Source: Phytophthora quininea
Lineage: Eukaryota; Oomycota; Peronosporomycetes; Peronosporales; Peronosporaceae
Length of the DNA: 64,000 nt
Assembly: GCA_011947345.1 (NCBI GenBank)
Contig: JAAVTG010000845.1
Coordinates: forward strand, 124,001-188,000
Direction of reading: 5' to 3'
Shown: positions 21,701 to 32,704 of the stretch, in pieces
Position numbering within the stretch: the stretch's first letter is position 1
Layout: each line of letters begins with the position of its first letter
Position numbers and translations under genes: made by a program
Notes under the pieces: model-generated
The model's database searches: none
What the model saw: the letters and a program-made list of their open reading frames with translations, nothing else
What the model was told of the DNA's origin: nothing

Positions 21701-24076
21701 ATGTTTGCTTTTGCCCCGGACACTCCACCAAGAGTATCTGGCATGAACCGAAAGCGCAAGAAGAGGGGCGATCCGAAGGACCCGGTCACCCCAGATACTG
21801 CACCACGCAATCGTATCAAGGAGTCTACTAAAGACCAGTACTTAAGCGTCATCTGCAAGCTGATTCAAATTCTTCGTGTGCCCGGACTTCTCCCCCAGAT
21901 CAAGCGCTCGTGTGTCGTGATGAAGCAGATCCAGTTGGACGGCTGGCATCTCGCAAATTTCCACATTCTTCGCTGTCTGGAAGAGGGCGACGGGGTACCA
22001 GATATCGAGCAGATGATATTCTACCGCTACCAGTGCCTCCGAGGCTAATCCCCCTCATTCGATGCTAAGTACCCGAAATTCCACATTACGTGCTGTCGTT
22101 ACTGGGCCGGCAGGGCACAAGTGCCGACATACAACGTCGAAAAGGTAATTGACAAATCGCGGATGATAAATGAGATGGCTCGCCTCATGTCGACCAACGC
22201 ACTTAATATGATTGCTCTTAATTTTCGACGCCATCTGCACCAATACATGCTATTCCGGTATGCTCCAGAAGGCAAATTGCAGCGCACGTATCGCGCGACC
22301 AAGAAACTTGTAGCTGTTACAGGGTTAGGGCGGCGCCAGAGCTCGACGACGAGGGTAACCTGAATGGCAACATGGTCAAGATGTGGACCGAATGGGACTC
22401 AACCGTAGATTCTCTCTAGCTTGAGCTGCGCCACCGGCTCGGTATCGTTTCATGGCAATGGCAGATTCGCGAATACAGCGCGCTTTTAGTGCGCAAGCTG
22501 CATGATTTGCTGGTTTTCATGGAGAAATAGGTCGACATTCACCTAAAGACGAAAGGCGCGAAGTTGCACTTAACATTACCAGTGCCTCAAACCTACCAAG
22601 AAATCTACATCACGCGAGCACCCTTCATGGCTTGTTCACTGAGTCATTGATGAGCGGAAATACAAGCATTTTCGGGGAGGGAGCTAAACATGGCTCATGC
22701 AAGGAAAAGGAGAGTTGGTCGGTTCCCGTTTTCAGTAAAAGCGTTCCAGAATAACAAGTCTCTCGTAATGCGAGCTGTATTCGACGTTGCTCCGCTTGAG
22801 ACGGAGAAGCGATACTTTGTGAGTTGCGGTATTGGAGAACACACAAAATCGTTAAGTTTGGCTTCCTTGCACTTTTACATGTAACCGGGCGCAGCTCTTG
22901 GCGCTGCCAGTCGCTTCCCCTACAAGCTATGCGTCTCGGGGAGAGACGGCAGACATCCAGCCCGTGCAGTGATTTACCGGAAGAGTGTGCATTTGTTTAG
23001 AACTTGGAAAATTCTGCTGTGTTAGTTATATCGCAATCTACCGCGGAAACTCTAAGGAGTTTCCGTTTCCTATCCTTGTATGCAATGAAATGGTCCGTTA
23101 CTACTGTTGCCTTGCCTGTTGCGACTCTTTGTCACAGCGATTCTTCACCTCCTGCGACTCTTCGTATCCTAAGATCCCGATCTCGCTAAGTCGTATAACC
23201 GAATCGCTGAGTCTCCCGCGAAGTACTCATTGCCGTCGACCTAGGAATGCGGAATATGGTCATGGCGGTGACGGTTGGACGGGTGCGCAGCCGCAAACGT
23301 CGACGCTATGACAGGAAGACACCTTGGCGGCGATGCAGACAGCGACGCGAAAAACGCTACAACGCGTCACTCAAATCTCGACTCGCGAATACCCACACAT
23401 GGCCCGCATGAACGACTTTCAAGCCTACCACGAAAACCTGAAGAAGCGCGAGCCCTGGTATGCGGGCGTGCTGCGCGCCATGCCCTCGTTTAAGGCAGCC
23501 ACCTTCAAGACTTACTTCTCCACCTTGCAGTTCGTATGGGTTCAATTTCGTTTTTGCTCGCGTTCTCCGCAGAGAACGCGTTTCTCAAGTGGAGGTTCAC
23601 GCAAGACCGCGCGAAGATGAAGGCCGTGGACGCGTTGGCTGCTCGACTCGTGCCAACACCAAGCAAGCAAGTCTGCATCGCCTATGGCGACTGGAGTCGG
23701 CGAGATGGCATTAAGGGGAATCCCATTGGCCCGGTCAAAGGGTTTGTCAAGGCGCTCAAGAAACGAGCGTCTATGCTGCCAATAGATGAGTGCCGGACCA
23801 GCATCACGTGCTCTTGCTGCCATCAGCGCCTCAAGCAAGTCAGGCTGTTTACGATGCTCAAGCAGAAGGAGGATGCAGAGGACATTCGGACGAAAGGGAA
23901 CCCGTCCAAGAACGAGGTGAAAGAGATCGCAGCTCGCAGCCAGGAACATCGTGCTCAAGTGCACAAGAAACGTCTTGCGCTGTGTGAACAGCCGCTGTCG
24001 AGCCAACTTTTGGGATCGAGACGTCAACACCGCGAGGAACATGCTGGAACTTCTACGCAGTGGACTGAAGGGCTAG
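21701..24076 (+). pseudogene. Decayed Fanzor (TnpB-like RNA-guided nuclease) gene
   Basis: From ATG 21701 a basic nuclear-localisation-like stretch (NRKRKKRGDPKD) is followed by N-terminal helices (CVVMKQIQLDGWHLANFHI; AQVPTYNVEKVIDKSRM). The RuvC-I segment is at about 23226-23275 (LIAVDLGMRNMVMAV). The late RuvC part is in two further frames (YGDWSRRDGIKGNP, GPVKGFVKALKKRA). The zinc ribbon pairs CSCCHQRL with CVNSRC, and RuvC-III reads FWDRDVNTARNM. This order is that of eukaryotic TnpB homologues (Fanzor). Damage includes an in-frame TAA at 22046, stops near 22417 and 22530, and frame changes near 23385, 23560 and 23975. The catalytic Asp codons of RuvC-I and RuvC-III are still present. 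Confidence 0.85.
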
Positions 24077-24140
24077 CATGGTGCAAGGCGGCTGAGAGCA
24101 TTCAGGCGCGGACAATAACAAGCGAATGACTGAAACAGTG

Positions 24141-24193
24141 GTGGCTGGAAGGCCTTGCAGCATACGCGCTGCAGGATTAGCGTAGCCAGCCAC
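24141..24193 (+). other. Nested hairpin just 3' of the Fanzor relic
   Basis: The outer stem is GTGGCTGG (24141-24148) with CCAGCCAC (24186-24193). The inner stem is TGCAGC (24156-24161) with GCTGCA (24168-24173). It starts 65 bp after the stop. Guide RNAs of TnpB and Fanzor come from the 3' end of the gene, so this is a candidate remnant of the guide scaffold or of the element end. No RNA evidence exists here. Confidence 0.4.
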
Positions 24194-24311
24194 TCCAAGA
24201 TGAGCGTAGCATAGGGATCCCAGTGCTGTATAATCTTAATACATTGGTACGCATAAAAAAGCATGAAAACATCAGTCCACTTGGGTCTCGCTTATGTCTT
24301 GCACGTGCAGC

Positions 24312-25776
24312 TCAGTCCGACGATAGGTAGACGTGCTCCATGTCATCTTCCTCATAGCTGGACACGAGCTGGTAGCGAACATCCATGCGGATCTCGCGGA
24401 TGTGCACGCGCTCGTACACCAGCACACACACCACGATGCTCACGAACAGGATCAGGCACAGCAGGATCTGGTGCGCCCACATCGAGAAGAAGCCCAGCAT
24501 GCCGTACTCGCAGTACGTCGTAGTAGCATGCTCGAACGCGCTTGACACGTTCTTGCAGGTCTGTGTGGCCGCAAAGTCGGTCAGTGCGTCGTTCATCGTG
24601 ACTAGTTGCTGGCCGATCGGATCCAGAAACTCCTTCTTCATGCGCAGACCGATATCTCCGAGGTTTGCTGCCTTGTCCTCTAGCGTCTGCTGCAGTGTCG
24701 ACACTTTATTCGCACTGTACAACACACTGTCCGCAGCTTCATGGAATGGCAGCGTCGCGTTGGCTGGACACTCCACAAAGTAGTCCACGATCGGCGTCGC
24801 TTCCAGCAACTGCAGCGTACTATTCATCGGGGCTGCGCAAAAGTCCGCCGTCATGATGGTCGACGCCAAGTAGGCGCCAATGAGCGTGTGCGAGATAGGC
24901 ACGACGCTCAAGATGACGAGGATGGAGATCCTCAGGGGCGAGACCAGCGCCCATCCGACCGACGCGATGGACAAGAAGCTAGCAAGAGCCACGCCCAAGA
25001 TGGCTCCATTGGTGGACGATTTGAGTACAAAGTAGCTGAACTGCCACTCTTTGGCCAGATCCCCAAAGTCCTTGGGCAGCAGCGTGTCCGTCTGGTTGAA
25101 GAGGTGCTTGGAGGCGTGCAGCAGCCGCAGACTCTCGACCGACAGCTGGAAAGCCTCCGAGGGCAGCTCGCTCTCGTTGAAGGTCGTCACAAAGCTGTCT
25201 GCCGTGAGTCTCAGCTCCTCGCTGCTGTGCAGACTCTGCGTCGTGAGTGTCTGGGCGTCCTGGAATCTGCGGCTGGTGTTGTCCATGGTCTCTAGCACCA
25301 CCCCGGCGCTGTAGTCCACTTGAGCCTCGCCTAGCAGTCCCCCAGGGCACTGACGGCCAGGAAAGTCAGCAGTAGCACCGCCATGAGCTCCACAGACGTC
25401 GAATCCATCGACGTGCGTCTCACGAAGGCTGTCAGGAAGGAAGCAGTCAATCATACAATATGTGTTAGTTTCCTAGTCCAGTTTCCAGTGGAAATTGTAC
25501 AATCTCCACTTCTTAGACCTTACCGCTGCGGATGTGCAGGATGCAGCGGCGCACCACGATGACGCAGAGCACCAGGAACACCACGGCGCCGATGCAGAGC
25601 GAGCCGAAGATGACGTTGTGCAGGAAGTCCGTGTAGGCCTCGTCCTGCAGGTCGAAGCGGCTGGAGGCGGCCCCGAAGCGGTAGAACGAGTGGAAGAAGG
25701 CCGCCAGCTCCCGCGCCACCTGCTTGTGGTAGTCCACGGGCAGCAGCCGCAGGTCGCCGAAGGTCTCTGAGCTCAT
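24312..25776 (-). CDS. Tweety-like multispanning membrane protein
   Basis: Exon 1 (25776-25524) has an extracellular-type start (LLPVDYHKQVARELAAFF) and the first membrane helix (FGSLCIGAVVFLVLCVIVV). A 95-nt intron (25523-25429) follows. Exon 2 has further helices: MAVLLLTFLAVSALG, GAILGVALASFLSIASVGWA, ISILVILSVVPISHTLIGAY and a C-terminal one (ILLCLILFVSIVVCVLVYE). Several N-glycosylation sequons lie in the large loops. Five helices and this layout resemble the tweety (TTYH) family of plasma-membrane proteins. A frame change at CCCCC 25339-25343 (plus strand) is repaired by one base, giving 456 aa. The family call is moderate. Confidence 0.7.
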
Positions 25777-25901
25777 CTTGGGTTTTGTAAGGGTGGAAGA
25801 AAATGGCGGAATCAGATTGAAGCAGAATCTGAATCTCCAACACAAAAGGTTTGTGTGATCTACTACGTTCGTATGCAGTTCGCGTGCTGGGCTGGCGGCT
25901 T

Positions 25902-26971
25902 CTAGTAGGTTTGGTCCTCTGCTGGAGTTTCTGTACTGCTGAAGAGGCGAGCCGTAGGGGACGGAGGCGCTGAAGTCGTGGCATTCTCGCTCGGAGGCGC
26001 CGGCAGTGACGAGTCTGATGACTCGCTGAATTCTGCTCGCTTCTGCCACACTGCTTGGACTGTCTTGCCGTCGGTGAACTCGAGCAGGCACGGCAAGTGC
26101 GCCAGGTGAGCTTCCAATAGCTTCGGGACGGAAGCCTCGAGCGGCTGGGTCGACGAAAAAGACAAACAGTTAGCTCGGACGCTTGATAGTATTTGTTGGC
26201 AGCAGACGCACCATGTCTCCGTACTTCTGGATGGCGATCATGCCCAACGCGTCCAGGAACCGCGCGTAGTTGATGCGGCGCTCGCCCTTCTTCTTAGACT
26301 TCACGAAGATAAGGTCCACGTCCGTCTTGCCAAAGGACGAATTCAGCAGGTCGGGGCAGTCGCGACACAGCTTGACAAAGTTGGAGTTGTCTGCAGAGGC
26401 AAAGCATGAGTGTTTGGCGTCAAGGCTGTAGGGAAATATTGTACCAGTTCGTACCAAGCGTCTTCTCGCCGACTCCCTTGGGTCCGGTCCTCCCAAACCG
26501 GCAGTAGTAGTGGAATACTGCCTTCAGCAGCGTGTGCGGGTCGTTCGGATCTCCCTGCAGCTTCTCCTGGACAGGAGGCGCCGATGTGGGTCGCTCCACC
26601 GGCGTTGGGGTCGGAGCAGGCGACGGGGCTGAAGCACTCGGCGTCGAACTCGCGCTCGAGATGGTCCGGATCGACCTGCACCAATTACAAGGCGTCAGCG
26701 ACCACTACATGCTGTACCGCACCGAGGCAGCGTACCCTGTGCGCTTGGGCTTGACGTCGTAGTTGAGGTTGGTGCGCATGGCGTTGGAGAGGTCGTGCAC
26801 GACGCTCTCGGTCAGGTCGTGGCAGTCGCTCTCGAAGCGCTTCCGATAGACGCCCGTGTACGACTTTGGGTCGGACAGCCGCGAGTAGACATTAGACGAC
26901 TTGCGTCGAGGCGTCGAGGCCGTGGGAGTCGTCTGCGGCCTGTCACCAGCGCTCCCCACGGTGTTGTCCAT
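25902..26971 (-). CDS. TPPP: TPPP/p25-alpha protein (tubulin polymerisation-promoting)
   Basis: Four exons (26971-26736, 26675-26455, 26390-26212, 26144-25902) are joined by introns of 60, 64 and 67 nt. All junctions keep frame, giving 292 aa. The p25-alpha domain spans about residues 130-215: VFHYYCRFGRTGPKGVGEK, FVKLCRDCPDLLN, and KTDVDLIF with INYARFLDALGMIA. Exon 1 holds a short motif (DPKSYTGVYRKRFE) like the basic repeat that TPPP proteins carry, here at the N-terminal side. The family bundles microtubules and in protists is linked to flagella. The tail is Ser/Pro-rich. It lies 125 bp upstream of the tweety-like gene, on the same strand. Confidence 0.88.
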
Positions 26972-27302
26972 GGTCAACAGCGTCGCCGCTTTCAGGTCTG
27001 AGAGCTTTGAGTGCGTTCGTTTTCTGATGGCCGTTCTCGGACGGAGCGATCAACAGGAATAGCGTGTGGGATGGCGACTATTCCTGTGCAAAGTCGCCAC
27101 CGAGAATATCTCGGCCAGCAGAATGCGTTTGTGCCCCCGCAGTCGTGTTCGCTGTAATGTGAGGCGTCGATGCGATACACGACGCAGGTCCTGGCTTTGG
27201 TGGCAAACCTTCCGCCCTGCTGTGAACAACCAGACGAAATGACAAGGCGGAAAGGAGACGGAATCACCTGCAGTTCAATTTGGAGTCAAGACTATCGCGG
27301 AC
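26972..27302. other. Intergenic, nothing recognised
   Basis: This is a spacer between the TPPP start and the end of the inverted gene copy. It probably contains the TPPP promoter. Confidence 0.5.
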
Positions 27303-28612
27303 CTAATTGCACACTCGGGACTGCCCCGAGCAAGACTGCTGGCTGACGGGGCACGAGTCGAGGTTCTTCACGCACACCATCCAGCACATGGCGGCGCTGT
27401 GGGTGCTGGTGGTGCAGCTGCACGTGGCCGAGCAGTCAGCGGCCGAGTTGTGCTGGCTATTGCAAACCGAGTCGCAGCCACCCGATGGCGCCGTCATGCC
27501 AGCCTTCACCGTGCACTGCTTGTAGCTGCACTCGGCGTCCGCCGACGCGACCAAGTGCCGGCCCGGCGCGCAGCCCAAAAGCTGCCGGTCCGACTCGTAC
27601 CCTTGCTGCACGTAGTGCGCCGTGGTGTTGGCATGCACGTCAAAGTCGATCTGCTTGAGCATGCGCTGGTACGACGGCAGCAGCGTCATCTTGCCGAACC
27701 ACGCGCGCAGCAGGCGCTGGGTCTCGGTCGTCTCCACCTCGGGCATGCGCACGCCGTGCATCACGGCCGGCAACTGCTCCGACGTGCCCACCCACCGGTT
27801 GTAGCCCGTGCCGACCATGAGCGTCACCTGGTCGGGCTTGAGCACGGGACGCACGCGGGTGCCGTCGCGCCGCTGGATGATGAGGCCCGACTCGGAGTGG
27901 TCGTCACCGCCGGCCGACACGGACTCGAGCGTGCTGTTGGCGCCGTCGCTATTGACCTTGTAGAAGGCCGGTGTGGCGAACACGATGAACATGCCGTCGT
28001 CCTCGTGCAGCTCGAGCGACAGTGGTCGCTCTCGGACGCCGGAGTGGTCGACGTGGACGACGCGCTCAGCAGTTTGCGCTCGTGGCGAGACGGCGTCTCG
28101 TAGGCGTGGAAGTGGTCGAGGCGCATGGCGTGCGTCATGAGCTTGAGACGAGTCGGTCTGGCCGTACGGTGGGCCTGGTGGCTGGTGGCGTCGTGGGCCA
28201 CGCTGAGCACGACTCAGTCCGGCAGCGACGAGAACTCGTCGTAGACGTGTCGGTACCCGGGGCACGCGGGGTCGGTGGTGGTGGCGTTGGGTGCTGGCGT
28301 CCTGACCCGACCGTCTGTAGCGCTTGGTGCCGTCTGTCAGCGTCTTGAGCAGGAACCCGGCGACGGCTGCTTCGGCCGACACGGCGCAGGCGGCGGCGGC
28401 GTTCAGGTAGTCTTGCCGCACTTGGGTGTAGGACGGGATGTTGTTGAAGCTGATGATGCCGTCCGTCTTGAGGGCTTGGAGTACGTCGTCGGGCGTGGAC
28501 CCTTGGAGAGTGTCTGGTAGTCAAAGTTGGGCACTTCGAACGCAGGCGCTTGTTCGCCAAGGGCGACGTTGGCCATGGCCATGGCAGCAAAACCCAGCAC
28601 TGCTCTCACCAT
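27303..28612 (-). pseudogene. Broken inverted copy of the secreted 2OG-oxygenase-like gene
   Basis: It starts MVRAVLGFAAMAMANVALG (signal peptide) at 28612 and follows the gene at 29849 closely, with several frame changes and small deletions in its first half (about 28010-28510). The central part, including HEDDGMFIVF and VMHGVRMP, is intact and nearly identical to the other copy. After about 27520 the two differ clearly: the Cys-rich end keeps its cysteines but many other residues change, and it stops at 27303 without the Thr/Pro tail. Some frame changes may be base-call errors, but small deletions such as around 28330 are not of that type. Confidence 0.8.
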
Positions 28613-29848
28613 TCTTGTGGTTCTCGGATGGCAAAAACGAAAATGAGTTTGAAGATTGGGGCCGGTACGCATATCTGATCCTTCAAATTGGTGGTGAGCG
28701 CTAGCTTGACGCGACAAACCATCACAAGATCGCGATGGGAATTGAAGTTGTTGCTGTCAGTGAATGGACTCACAGGAAAGAATCACCTCTGCGATGTTCG
28801 GGGCGATTTTGCGAATGCAATACTGTACATGTAGCACGACAAATCTACTACTACGAAGGACTTGAGCTTTTGCGAGCCAAGCTTGTTTTACCTCGGCCCT
28901 GCTACACCTGTACGATGTATTCTGGCACAGTATTCTACAATATTCTACCAACAGCATGCCGGTGGCAGTCCTGTGCCCTTTTCTAACATCAAGCAAGCTG
29001 GTTTCAAATGATGTTATTCTCATGGCAAGATTCCAATTCGACAATTGCAGGAATGCCAAGTCAACGGCACAAGTACATGTACTAGTAAGACGGAGAACGC
29101 GCCACAACTTGCTTGCAGCTATTTTACTACTAAAATCCTAGGATGACGATACTCGGCATTACAGAGTGTAGACTGCAATGGTTATACAAGGGTTAAAGAG
29201 CTACGGCAGATTGTCTCCGTCGGTGATGCAATGCAATGGCTTACGAACAGCAAAGACTCGCAAGGCCACATCGACAATTGTCATCGTCTGCACAGCAAAA
29301 GGACACGGTAATCTCATCACTTCAACACCCCGCATCAAATTCATGCCTTGAATCATGATGGAACAGTACGTTCATTCACTCATCTTGGCTCGGACTGATG
29401 TCTCGTGAACGCTGGAGCTTATCCACTAACAAACCCATGTCGGCACCTTCTCTTGAAGACCACCACCAGCATGCAATGTGTCATGAAGGCGAACGGGAAG
29501 CAGGACAGCCAAACCAGTCAATAATAGGAAGGAAGGACGGCATGCTTCCGACGGGAAGCGGCCTGATGGTTCTCGTATCCATCCGGCAATGCTTTGGCAA
29601 AGCTAACTATCCTGCAGTTCCCTCCATCCAGTCACCGCCGGATGAAAACCCAGTGACAAGTTGAATCAAATCTCCCTAGTCTGGGCATCTTGGTTCTTCC
29701 CCTTAGGGAGCCCCTATGCTATTCCCTCGGTCTGCAAAATTGCATCCACCGTCCACTTCACTCTCATTTCCACTTTTGCCACCGATCTGGCAAAAGCCTC
29801 GCTATCCCCACCCACTCCATTGAAGATTTCCACGCAACCCTCGCAACT
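28613..29848. other. Spacer between head-to-head gene copies
   Basis: No convincing ORF is seen. It must contain both upstream regions. The parts immediately before the two starts share little beyond short stretches such as CATTTTCG or CACTTTTGCC near the transcription start side. Between about 28740 and 29350 it is AT-richer than its surroundings. Confidence 0.5.
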
Positions 29849-31545
29849 ATGGTCCAAGTCTCCAAAATGCTGCTGGGTTTAGCTGCCATGGCCATGGCCA
29901 ACGTCGCCCTTGGCGAACAAGCGCCTGCGTTCGAAGTGCCCAACTTTGACTACCAGACACTCTCCAAGGGGTCCACGCCCGACGACGTACTCCAAGCCCT
30001 CAAGACGGACGGCATCATCAGCTTCAACAACATCCCGTCCTACACCCAAGTGCGGCAAGACTACCTGAACGCCGCCGCCGCCTGCGCCGTGTCGGCCGAA
30101 GAAGTCAACGCCGGGTTCCTGCTCCACAAGACGCTGACAGACGGCACCAAGCGCTACACGATCAGCACCCCGTCGGGTCAGGACGCCAACCCGAACGCCA
30201 CCACCACCGACCCCGCGTGCCCCGGGTACCGACACGTCTACAACGAGTTCTCGTCGCTGCTGGAGTGGGTCGTGCTCAGCGTGGCCACGACGCTGGACGC
30301 CACCAGCTTCACCACCAAGGACGGCTACGGCCAGACCGTCTCGAGCCGCAAGCTCATGACGGACGCCATGCGCCTCGACCACTTCCACGCCTACGAGACG
30401 CCGTCTCGCCACGAGCGCAAACTGCTGAGCGCGTCGTCCACGTCGACCACTCCGGCGTCCGAGAGCGACCTGTCGCTCGAGCTGCACGAGGACGACGGCA
30501 TGTTCATCGTGTTCGCCACACCGGCCTTCTACAAGGTCAATAGCGACGGCGCCAACAGCACGCTCGAGTCCGTGTCGGCCGGCGGTGACGACCACTCCGA
30601 GTCGGGCCTCATCATCCAGCGGCGCGACGGCACCCGCGTGCGTCCCGTGCTCAAGCCCGACCAGGTGACGCTCATGGTCGGCACGGGCTACAACCGGTGG
30701 GTGGGCACGTCGGAGCAGTTGCCGGCCGTGATGCACGGCGTGCGCATGCCCGAGGTGGAGACGACCGAGACCCAGCGCCTGCTGCGCGCGTGGTTCGGCA
30801 AGATGACGCTGCTGCCGTCGTACCAGCGCATGCTCAAGCAGATCGACTTTGACGTGCATGCCAACACCACAGCGCACTACGTGCAGCAAGGGTACGAGTC
30901 GGACCGGCAGCTTTTGGGCTGCGCGCCGGGCCGGCACTTGGTCGCGTCGGCGGACGCCGAGTGCAGCTACAAACAGTGCACGGTGAAATCGGGCGCTACG
31001 GAGCCTTCCGCAGGTTGTTCGACCGTGTGCAACCGCAGCCACTCGACAGATTCAACAGAGTGCGATGAGAGCTGCGAGTGCACTGCCAGCACGCACAGTG
31101 CCACGACGTGCTGGATGCTCTGCGTCCTCGACTTAGACTCGTGCAGTCTGGACCAGCAGTCGTGTTCAGGACAGGCCAAGGTGTGTGATTCCACGCCTAC
31201 GCCCACCACAACGGCTCCTGCGCCTACTACCAGAGCTTCCACGCCCACCACGCCCTCTTCTACTTCCGCACCGTCAGCACCTTCGTTACCACCGTCCACC
31301 CCATCGTCAGCGACAACGGCGCCGTCTTCTGACACCGCCACGCCGACCCCGAATTCCCCTCCTGCGACTAGTGAGGAGAGCGATTCAACTCAAACTCGCC
31401 TTCGACACCGTCACCGGAAGCAACGACGACACCGGCAGCTACAACCACCTCCGGCTCGACGGCGACGGCTACTGAATCTCCAAGTAGCACCACTTCTTCC
31501 CCACAAGCCCCACGGGGTTTGCTAGATAGCTCAATGCTCTTGTAA
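29849..31545 (+). CDS. Secreted 2OG-Fe(II)-oxygenase-like protein with Cys-rich and Thr/Pro-rich tail
   Basis: The signal peptide (about residues 1-22, GLAAMAMANVALG) is followed by a segment like the N-terminus of isopenicillin-N-synthase-type oxygenases (DDVLQALKTDGIISFNNI). The core has an H-x-D-like pair (LELHEDDGMFIVF, about 210-225). The strand order GLIIQRRDGTRVRPVLKPDQ, then RWVGTSEQLPAVMHGVRMP, supplies a distal His. A domain with about 14 Cys (about residues 375-450) and a Thr/Ser/Pro-rich tail follow. One missing A at 31387-31388 explains a switch to a basic nonsense frame; with it the protein has 565 aa and stops at 31545. Substrate is unknown and iron ligands are inferred. Confidence 0.7.
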
Positions 31546-31869
31546 CGTTTTTAAAACACTGCCTGTGCCCTTCGCTTTAGCTGAGTCGGTCGGTACCTTT
31601 CCTGGATCGTGCGGGACCAGTTGTTGGAATGTAGGCAGCGTTCAAGTGGGCTTTCACCTGTAGCTGTATACCGGCATGCACGTCACCGCAGCGTAAGGGG
31701 TTCGCGCTCGTGGGCGGCCATCTCCACAGATAAATCGTGCATGAGAGCTCACAAGAAGCGCGCGCGGGTGTGTCTGTACCCCTGGGATTACTTTTGCTGC
31801 AGCAGAGCGTGACCTTGGAAGTAATGAGCCAACTAAACCGCAGCAATTCAAACTCAAGCCAACTGTCTC

Positions 31870-32510
31870 GAGCGCTATTTCCTGCCACCGATGGCGAGTG
31901 TGTGGGAGTTTGATGCGTCAACCAGAGCGCTGGAAGTCGAGACCAGCAGCCGATTCCTTGCGGCAGGCGATCCTCTGAGCTGCAGTGCTTTACGTCCTCA
32001 CCGTGTTTTTGTGGCGAGGACTTCAACGATGTCATGCGACGCCGAGGGGCAAACTGGCAAGGTATGGCTCAAGGCTTTCGACGGGAAAACTAGCACTACT
32101 TGGCTTCCTCCTCCAAAACGTTCCCGCGCCGTGTACGCCACGAGCACTAACTCCGGGTAGAATGGCGACACATGTACGTCTGTGCTCGGACGAACTGCTG
32201 CTTCAGCGTACTCCATGGTTTCTTCCTGCTCCACATTGGCTCCGTAGTCAATCATGATGTCATATTTGCTGGAGGTGTTTTGCATGCGCTACGTCACCCT
32301 CGATTTGTTAAAAACACTTCCATGGAGTCCGACTGCATGATCGTATCCTTCTCCTTCACCAACAAAGCGACAGCACGCCACCGATAACTCTGTATCCACC
32401 GCCAACATCCTGCGAGGAGATCGTCAATCTGTCCACACGGCCGTGCTTTTTGCTCCATCGTCCACCTCGATGACTGCAGCTCCATTCTCCTTCAGCACGA
32501 CCTAAAGCCT
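31870..32510 (-). pseudogene. WD-repeat fragment resembling dynein intermediate chain
   Basis: The best frame (32285-31998) reads MIDYGANVEQEETMEYAEAA and then FYPELVLVAYTARE with SQVVLVFPSKAL. This spacing is like the start of the WD domain of dynein intermediate chains (MIDY..., FPELLLASY, VVLVW). Upstream, another frame adds ELSVACCRFVGEGEG-like residues interrupted by stops. No full gene can be assembled, so I read it as a decayed fragment. The family call is tentative. Confidence 0.3.
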
Positions 32511-32704
32511 ACAAGCAGGTGGGTCTTTGCCGCGCAGAGATCGCGGTCAGCGACGAGGCCTAGTAGTTAGTATAGAACTGACGGAGTCGCCGCTGCCGAG
32601 CCGTCGTCCCAAGCCCAAACAGCCGAGACTCAAGTTGAAGACGAATTCCATAAAAGAACATGTATATTCTCTTATAAAGAGAGAGCCTCAGAAGCAGAAT
32701 CGAC

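Noticed and set aside
24741..25295. 184-codon plus-strand frame
   Set aside because: It is a shadow of the tweety-like gene on the other strand.
29879..31042. 387-codon minus-strand frame over the oxygenase-like gene
   Set aside because: It mirrors strong third-position G/C bias and contains no domain; the plus frame has a signal peptide and homologous copy.
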